Position numbers and translations under genes: made by a program. This document shows positions 58,762 to 64,000 of a stretch of 64,000 bases of DNA, piece by piece. The first letter of the stretch is position 1. Each line of letters opens with the position of its first letter. The DNA is from Streptomyces sp. NBC_01451. GTDB lineage: Bacteria > Actinomycetota > Actinomycetes > Streptomycetales > Streptomycetaceae. The DNA is taken from positions 8,556,001-8,620,000 of the forward strand of contig NZ_CP109479.1 in NCBI RefSeq assembly GCF_036227485.1, read 5' to 3'. The notes beneath the pieces were generated by a model, which made no database searches, was not told the origin of the DNA, and worked only from the letters and a program-made list of their open reading frames with translations.

Positions 58762-59679
58762 TCACACCGGTCCGGACTCCGAGCCTCGCGAGCGGGAAGT
58801 CAGGGACGGAGCAGCGGTGTTGAGCAGTCCGGCGAGCAGCTGAAGTCGTTCGTCGTCGGGTCCGCCCTCCTCGGCCGTGTAGACGATCACCACGGGGCCA
58901 GGGGCGCCGGGCATCGGGTAGGCGTCCCAGTCCAGGTTCAGTTCCCCGACCAGCGGGTGGTTGACGCGCATCCGGCCCCGCGTGGTGTCCGCCACGTCGT
59001 GCCGAGCCCATATCGTGGCGAACTCGACGCTGTGGACCGCGAGTTCACCGACCAGCTGCACGGCGCGCGGGTGCCCCGGGTCGGCGGCGACCTGCGCGCG
59101 CAGCATCGCGGTCAACTCGCCCACGGTCGCCGCCCGTTCCGGGCAGGCCTGGTCGGCCTCCGGGTGCAGCAGCAGAGCCAGCAGGTTCCGCTCGGTCCGG
59201 GGCCGCTGGGTGAACTCGCCCAACAGGGCACCGGCCAGCGGGTTCCAGGCCAGCACGTCCAGGAAGCGGCCGATGACCACGGCGGGCGAGGTCATGGTGC
59301 GCAACAGCCGCAGCGTGGTGGCAGGCACCTCTTCCGGCACGTACCGGCGCGGTCGGTGGGCGGGGGTGCGCGCGGCGGCGGCGAGACTGTGCAGGTGCCG
59401 CGACTCCTCCGCGGAGAAGTTCAGGGCGCGCGCGAGGGCGTCCAGGACCTGTTCGGAAGGCCGTACGTCGCGCCCCTGCTCCATGCGTTGGTAGTAGTCC
59501 GCGCTCACCCCGGCCAGCAGGGCCAGTTCCTCACGCCGCAGCCCGGCGACGCGCCGCCTCGGGCCGGGTTCCAGGCCGACGTCCCGCGGCCGCAGCCGGG
59601 TACGGCGGGTCCGCAGGAACTCGGCGAGTTCACGTCGGGGATCAGGGGTGTCGGCCGGGGCGAGGAGGTCGTCGGTCAC
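58762..59679 (-). CDS. XRE-family regulator with MmyB-like ligand domain
   Basis: A 305-residue transcription factor. Residues about 10-85 are an XRE helix-turn-helix (LAEFLRTRRTRLRPRDVGL; GLRREELALLAGVSADYYQR; MEQGRDVRPSEQVLDALARA) and about 110-280 the MmyB-like domain (VIGRFLDVLAWNPLAGALLG), which in relatives binds a fatty-acid-like ligand. GTG 59679 gives the family start; the longer frame overlaps the promoter region. It is divergent from the MDR oxidoreductase across 131 bases, the common arrangement in which the regulator represses its neighbour. Confidence 0.92.
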   Translation of the reverse strand: MTDDLLAPADTPDPRRELAEFLRTRRTRLRPRDVGLEPGPRRRVAGLRREELALLAGVSADYYQRMEQGRDVRPSEQVLDALARALNFSAEESRHLHSLAAAARTPAHRPRRYVPEEVPATTLRLLRTMTSPAVVIGRFLDVLAWNPLAGALLGEFTQRPRTERNLLALLLHPEADQACPERAATVGELTAMLRAQVAADPGHPRAVQLVGELAVHSVEFATIWARHDVADTTRGRMRVNHPLVGELNLDWDAYPMPGAPGPVVIVYTAEEGGPDDERLQLLAGLLNTAAPSLTSRSRGSESGPV

Positions 59680-59810
59680 GGCAGCAGTATGCCCCGGGCG
59701 TCGCTTGCCAGGGTGGGTCTGCCAGTCCCAGGAAAAGGCGAACGACCGTGAAACCGCCGGTGGGGTCCAGGATCGGGGCAACGACAGCCGTCCACGAGAG
59801 GAACAGCGAC

Positions 59811-60767
59811 ATGAAGGCCGCTCAGATCACGAGTTACGGTGCCCCGGACGTCCTGGCGGTCAACGACGTGGACCGCCCGGCTCCTGGCGCGGGTGAGGTC
59901 CTCGTGTCGGTCGAGGCGTCCAGTGTGAACGGGCACGATGTGATCGTCCGCGCCGGGGAGCTGAAGTTCGTGTCGGGACGCCGCTTCCCGATCGGAGTGG
60001 GGCTGGACTTCGCGGGCACCGTCACCGCGACCGGCGACGGCGTGGAAGGGGTCCGGGCCGGCGAACGCGTGTGGGGCACGGTGCACCCGCGGCAGCGGCA
60101 CACAGTCGGCGGGGCCGCCGAGTACGTCGTGGTCCCCGTGGACCGCGTCGCACCCGTTCCGGCCGGCCTCTCGTCGGTCGACGCCGCCTCACTCGTGGTC
60201 GCGGGCACGACCGCGCTGACGGCGCTGCGCGACAGTGTGCACCTGGTGAGCGGCGAACGGGTCCTGATACGCGGTGCGGCGGGCGGAGTCGGCACGGCCG
60301 CCGTGCAACTGGCTCACGCGCTGGGCTGCCATGTGACCGCGCTGGCCCGCGACCGCCACGCCCAGGTCCTCACCGGTCTGGGTGCCGACGAGGTCCTCGA
60401 CTACGGTTCCACCACCTCGGACCGGATCGGCCCCTTCGACGTCATCATCGACACCGTGGGTTCGGAACTGCACTGCTACCGGGGGCGGTTGGCGAAGGGA
60501 GGCCGGATGGTCACCGTCGGTCTGTCGGCCCCCGCCCTGGCCGCGATCGCGGCCTCCAGCGTCTACGGTGCCCGCCGTATCCGTACCTTCAGCGCCAATC
60601 CCGACACCGCCGTGCTGCGCGATCTGGCCGGCCATGTCGCCTCGGGAGCGCTGCGCGCGGTGGTCGACAAGATCCACCCGCTCGCGGACATCGCCGCCGC
60701 GCACCAGGCGTTCGAGCGGGGTGGCAGCGTCGGCAAGCACGTGATCGCGGTGTCCGCCGGGCTGTGA
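59811..60767 (+). CDS. NADP-dependent MDR-family oxidoreductase
   Basis: A 318-residue zinc-free medium-chain reductase. The GroES-like part has VEASSVNGHDVIVRAGELKF and GVGLDFAGTVTATGDGVEG; the Rossmann domain has VLIRGAAGGVGTAAVQLAHA. GAGGAAC precedes ATG 59811. It is controlled most likely by the divergent MmyB-like regulator. Substrates of this subgroup are quinones or other electrophiles. It is the second such reductase in the window, the other being at 6000, and differs clearly in sequence. Confidence 0.9.
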   Translation: MKAAQITSYGAPDVLAVNDVDRPAPGAGEVLVSVEASSVNGHDVIVRAGELKFVSGRRFPIGVGLDFAGTVTATGDGVEGVRAGERVWGTVHPRQRHTVGGAAEYVVVPVDRVAPVPAGLSSVDAASLVVAGTTALTALRDSVHLVSGERVLIRGAAGGVGTAAVQLAHALGCHVTALARDRHAQVLTGLGADEVLDYGSTTSDRIGPFDVIIDTVGSELHCYRGRLAKGGRMVTVGLSAPALAAIAASSVYGARRIRTFSANPDTAVLRDLAGHVASGALRAVVDKIHPLADIAAAHQAFERGGSVGKHVIAVSAGL

Positions 60768-60946
60768 GGATCCGGTTCGGCCGCGGTCGGGCAATGCGCG
60801 GGGCGGACACCCGCCGTCTCACCGTCTCCGGGCTGAATCCCCGGGCTCTCTCCCCGTCCGGTGGCGACTCGGCGTCCGTCGACGTCCCGTGCCACTGCCA
60901 CTCTGCTGCCACCCCGCCCGTCTGCGCGGGGCCGCGGAGGACCGGC

Positions 60947-61600
60947 TCAACGATCGGTGAGCAGCCCGGCGTCGTGCGCGAGGACGGCGGCCTGTACGCG
61001 GTTGGCGCAGCCGGTGCGGGTGAGGATCCGGCTGATGTGCGCCTTGACCGTACCGGCGCTCAGATACAGCTGGTCGGCGATCTCCGCGTTGGACAGGCCC
61101 GTGCCGAGCAGCCGCAGCACATCCCGTTCGGCCGGAGTCAGCTCATCGGTCCTGCGCAGAGCGGCCTCGGCGTCCCGGCCCGACCGGACATGCCGTTCCA
61201 GCAGCTGCCGGGTGATCCTGGGTGCCAGGACCGGTTCACCTCTCGCGGCGAGTTGCACGGCCCGGATCAGCTCGACGGGACCGGTGTCCTTGAGGAGGAA
61301 TCCGCCGGCCCCGGCCCGCAGGGCGCGCGTCACACTCGCTTCCTCGCCGAAGGCCGTCAGCATCACGACACAGGTCCGGGGCGAGAGCCTGACGATGTCC
61401 TCGGCGGCCGCGATGCCGTCCTGGACAGGCATCTGGATGTCGAGGAGGGCGACGTCGATGTCCTGGGCGCGGCAGGCCGCGGTGGCTTCCCGGCCGTCAC
61501 CCGCCTCGGCGACCACCTCGATGTCCTCGGCGTTCTCCAGGATCAGCCGGATCCCCGCACGCATCAGTGCCTCGTCGTCGGCGATCAGGACTCGGATCAT
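60947..61600 (-). CDS. NarL/LuxR-type response regulator
   Basis: A 217-residue two-component regulator. The receiver domain (about 1-120) has acidic pocket IADDEAL, phosphorylation site in VALLDIQMPVQDGIAA and the late lysine in GFLLKDTGPVEL. The LuxR helix-turn-helix (about 150-210) has ELTPAERDVLRLLGTGLSNA and AGTVKAHISRILTRTG. It starts 4 bases after the stop of the sensor kinase gene, so they form a cognate pair. Targets are unknown. The 179-base gap to the convergent MDR gene shows no clear hairpin. Confidence 0.95.
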   Translation of the reverse strand: MIRVLIADDEALMRAGIRLILENAEDIEVVAEAGDGREATAACRAQDIDVALLDIQMPVQDGIAAAEDIVRLSPRTCVVMLTAFGEEASVTRALRAGAGGFLLKDTGPVELIRAVQLAARGEPVLAPRITRQLLERHVRSGRDAEAALRRTDELTPAERDVLRLLGTGLSNAEIADQLYLSAGTVKAHISRILTRTGCANRVQAAVLAHDAGLLTDR

Positions 61601-61604
61601 CAGC

Positions 61605-63098
61605 TCATCTTAGGGCTGCCGTCGTCAGTAGTACGACGAGGAAGCCCGCGGTCGGCAGGACCACGAGCAGTGCCACACACCCCGATCCCAGGACCCGCGG
61701 CCAGGTCAGGATCTCGTCCGACAACGGGACACGGGACCCTTCCCGCCCGATGCCGCCGGAGGGAAGGCGGGCCGGGTCAGGCGGAGACTCGGCCAAGTCC
61801 CTCTCCGGCGAGGCGAATTCAAGGGTTCCGGTGCCATGGATGGGCAGCCAGGACTCCATGCGGAAACCGCCGTTCGCCAGGGCGCCCGCCGCGAACGTGC
61901 CGCCGAGCAACGAGATCCGTTCATGGCAGCCGGCCAGTCCGCTGTGGCTTCCCCCCTGGGAGCGGCCCGCCGTGCGCGGCGCCTCGTTGGTGACGGACAC
62001 CCCGATGCCACCGCCCGTGCTCTTGACCTCCACCTTGGTGGGCGCGCCGGACGCGTGCTTCAGTACGTTCGTCAGCCCCTCGCGGACCACGCGGTGGATC
62101 GCCTGACGCGTAGCGAGGCCCACTTCGGCCGTGTCGGGAACGGACCAGTCCAGCTCGACGGTGCTGCCCGTCTGCCGGGATTCCGTCACCAGTGCGGTGA
62201 TGTCCGCCCGCGTTCCCCTCTCGTTCCCGGCCCCGTCCGTCGGATCAGCGACGTCCACGTGCCGCAGGACACCGAGGATCTCGCGCAGTTCTCCCATGGC
62301 CGTACCGGCGGTCGTGCGCAGCAGCTCGGCCTGTCCGACGAGGGCGGGTGCCTGTCGTGCGGTGGCGAGTTCAAGTGCCCCGGCGTGCACCGAGATCAGA
62401 CTCAGCCGGTGGCCCAGGAGATCGTGCATCTCTCCCGCGATCCGGGTTCGTTCCTCCGCCCGGGCGGCCTCGGCGGTCAGCGTGCGGGTCTGTTCCAGAT
62501 AGGCGTTGCGTTCCCGCAGCAGGCTGACCAGGGGCCGGCGCCGCCCCAACAGGCTCCCGGCCAGGGCGGGCAACAGCAGGAGCAGCCCCGCCGAGACCGC
62601 GTTGCCGGCCAGTTCCAGCAGCAGGGCGTCGGAGCGGACCAGAGCGGAGACGACGGTCAGGGCACCGACGGCGGCGCAGGCCACCCCGACGACCTGCCAC
62701 AGACGCCGCGGCGGTGCGATACGACGGGTGGCGGACAGCACGACCAACGGCACGACCGCCAGAGTCCATACGTTGGCACCCACGAGCAGCAAAGAGGCGC
62801 ACAGCACGGCGGCGACCGGGCGACCGCGCCGAGCGGGGACGATCAGGGCCGCCCACACCCCCTCCGACACCGCCAACGCGGGCCGTTCCGGGGGCGCGAG
62901 GAGCAACGGCAACAGGCAGAAGGCTGCCACCAGGGCACAGACCAGCGCTTCCACCACGACCGTACGGCGCTCGGCGGCACGTACTCCGGTCCGGATCGCG
63001 GCCGTCTCGCGGCGCACCCACCGGGGTACACCGGCAAGCGTGCGCCCCAGCTGATCGGACGGGCGCGGAGGCTGTGCCTCGTCGGCCGACTGACTCAT
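61605..63098 (-). CDS. Sensor histidine kinase (HisKA_3 type) with C-terminal membrane helix
   Basis: A 497-residue membrane kinase. Four to six hydrophobic helices occupy about 45-200, followed by a coiled linker and the dimerisation/phosphoacceptor helix with histidine in TRIAGEMHDLLGHRLSLISV near residue 240. The ATP-binding domain (about 330-420) has VREGLTNVLKHASGAPT (N box) and SGLAGCHERISLLGGTFAAG (G region). Unusually, a further hydrophobic segment GSGCVALLVVLPTAGFLVVL ends the protein, after a Pro/Ser-rich spacer. ATG 63098 is chosen over the ATG two codons earlier, though either is possible. Confidence 0.93.
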   Translation of the reverse strand: MSQSADEAQPPRPSDQLGRTLAGVPRWVRRETAAIRTGVRAAERRTVVVEALVCALVAAFCLLPLLLAPPERPALAVSEGVWAALIVPARRGRPVAAVLCASLLLVGANVWTLAVVPLVVLSATRRIAPPRRLWQVVGVACAAVGALTVVSALVRSDALLLELAGNAVSAGLLLLLPALAGSLLGRRRPLVSLLRERNAYLEQTRTLTAEAARAEERTRIAGEMHDLLGHRLSLISVHAGALELATARQAPALVGQAELLRTTAGTAMGELREILGVLRHVDVADPTDGAGNERGTRADITALVTESRQTGSTVELDWSVPDTAEVGLATRQAIHRVVREGLTNVLKHASGAPTKVEVKSTGGGIGVSVTNEAPRTAGRSQGGSHSGLAGCHERISLLGGTFAAGALANGGFRMESWLPIHGTGTLEFASPERDLAESPPDPARLPSGGIGREGSRVPLSDEILTWPRVLGSGCVALLVVLPTAGFLVVLLTTAALR

Positions 63099-63183
63099 GA
63101 TCACCCCTGCCCCGCCCCCGTGGATCTCCCGGGAGGAACGGTAACTGTCGCGACGGCGGCCGTCGCATGGCGGCCCCCGGGTG

Positions 63184-64000
63184 TCATGCGCCCAGCCGAA
63201 GGCTCAACTCTGCCCGCAGCGCGGCCACATCGACCTGACCGGCGGCCAGCAGCCGTACGACCGTGCCGGCATCTTCGGCGTCCGCATCCGTCGCCGACGC
63301 GTCGAGCAGCGCGGACAACAGGTGGACCGTACCGACCGTGGGCGAGCCGTGCTCGGCGGCGGACAGCCGCGCGAGGGCCATGATCCGGTCGGCGGAGGCG
63401 GACAGCCGCACACTGCCGCCGCCCTCGCCCTCGCCTTGGCCGACGGGAACAGCGCCGGACGGGATCGCCGAGGCCGAGGAGACCAGGGAAACCTGCCGCA
63501 CGCCGTGCCGACGCAGCAGGGCGGCAGCGGAGTTGGAGGCCGCCGGACTCCCGGGAACGGCCCGCCCGGCAACGGACAGCGCCCGGTCCAGGGCCAGTAC
63601 CCCCAGCAGAAGATCCACCGGCTCCGCCGCCCCGCGCCCGCTCCGTACCGCCTGCCGTACGGCCTCGACCGACACCGCGAACAGCACCGGTGAGCCGTTC
63701 ACGGAGGAGCCGGAGGTCCACGAAGTCAGCGCGCGTGTCAGGCGGTTGCCGTCCTTGCCCAGTGTTCCGGCCCGGCGAAGCAGGGTGACGCCGCGGGATT
63801 CCGGTCCCTCGGTCTCCGCCGGGGCGTTCGCGTCCAGGCCGTCGAGCGCGGCTGCCGCGGCGGCCGTATCCAGTCTCTGCAGCAGCAGGGCTTCCCGTGC
63901 CCTGCTGTCCGGGAGGTCCAGCAGGGCACGGGCCACATGCCGACAGCGCACCGAGATCGTTCCCTCGGCGCGGGCCGATCTGATCGCGAGCCACAGGCAC
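63184..64000 (-). CDS. Clp N-terminal-repeat protein (partial at window end)
   Basis: The frame is open to the last base of the window, so the N-terminus is missing; at least 271 residues are present. Two regions resemble Clp R/Clp-N repeats: SGRGAAEPVDLLLGVLALDR near the middle and LARLSAAEHGSPTVGTVHLL towards the C-terminus. The visible edge segment LWLAIRSARAEGTISVRCRH and a leucine-rich helix follow the same style. There is no AAA+ ATPase module after the repeats, so this is a stand-alone Clp-N-like protein rather than ClpC. It lies upstream of the kinase gene on the same strand, 85 bases away, and might modulate protein stability; the function is unknown. Confidence 0.7.
   Translation of the reverse strand, partial: CLWLAIRSARAEGTISVRCRHVARALLDLPDSRAREALLLQRLDTAAAAAALDGLDANAPAETEGPESRGVTLLRRAGTLGKDGNRLTRALTSWTSGSSVNGSPVLFAVSVEAVRQAVRSGRGAAEPVDLLLGVLALDRALSVAGRAVPGSPAASNSAAALLRRHGVRQVSLVSSASAIPSGAVPVGQGEGEGGGSVRLSASADRIMALARLSAAEHGSPTVGTVHLLSALLDASATDADAEDAGTVVRLLAAGQVDVAALRAELSLRLGA

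Noticed and set aside
1..64000. Mobile elements, CRISPR arrays and tRNA genes
   Set aside because: No transposase or integrase motifs, no regularly spaced repeats with spacers and no cloverleaf-like tRNA sequence were seen on either strand.

Overview
The window is high-GC actinobacterial DNA and almost certainly Streptomyces. Codons are strongly G/C-biased in third position, GTG and TTG starts are common, TTA codons are very rare, secreted proteins often carry Tat-like leaders, and a GC-rich intergenic inverted repeat of the kind scattered through Streptomyces genomes is present twice. I count about 45 protein genes, two of them cut by the window edges. I see no rRNA, tRNA, CRISPR array, phage or insertion sequence. 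No gene-free stretch exceeds about 240 bases.

Layout. (1) 1-9.3 kb: general metabolism, with a semialdehyde dehydrogenase, a Nudix hydrolase coupled to ATP-dependent DNA ligase LigB, a thioredoxin-reductase-like flavoprotein facing an XRE/cupin regulator, and a tightly overlapping quinone oxidoreductase plus two acyl-CoA dehydrogenases. (2) 9.5-12.3 kb: a secreted phosphodiesterase-like protein, a phosphodiester glycosidase and a DUF779 protein. (3) 12.3-21.2 kb: sugar module A, with a secreted GH30 beta-1,6-galactanase-like enzyme, a GH42 beta-galactosidase and a sugar ABC importer. A divergent LacI regulator faces it across two identical palindromic operators. (4) 21.3-23.4 kb: an IclR regulator and a SpoIIE-type phosphatase. 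(5) 23.3-41.2 kb: sugar module B, with a GH43 arabinosidase, a large secreted (alpha/alpha)6-barrel hydrolase, a LacI regulator, a second ABC importer, a cytoplasmic GH127, a secreted GH127/146-type enzyme, a second multidomain GH30 and a small secreted HExxH protein. Modules A and B together look like a locus for plant arabinogalactan (beta-1,6-galactan side chains and L-arabinofuranosides): secreted enzymes trim the polymer, two importers take up oligosaccharides, and GH42 and GH127 finish them in the cytoplasm.

(6) 41.3-53.7 kb: the most unusual region. One strand carries an acyl-CoA carboxylase beta subunit, a fatty-acyl-AMP ligase, a type I PKS of order ACP-KS-AT-ACP-TE and an antigen-85-like esterase. 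A PucR-type regulator and a cutinase-family esterase follow. This is nearly the gene content of the mycobacterial mycolate-condensation locus (accD4, pks13, fadD32, a cutinase-like gene, fbp genes), and the PKS resembles Pks13 in domain order and in local motifs of its N-terminal ACP and thioesterase. Streptomyces are not known to make mycolic acids. The operon therefore probably makes an uncharacterised alpha-branched beta-keto (or hydroxy) fatty acid and passes it to an acceptor. The PKS gene has an in-frame TTA codon, which suggests bldA (developmental) control.

(7) 53.8-64 kb: a zinc/manganese-type ABC importer with a Zur-like box, pyruvate dehydrogenase PoxB, an XRE regulator divergent from an MDR oxidoreductase, a histidine kinase/response regulator pair, and a Clp-N-repeat protein cut by the window end.
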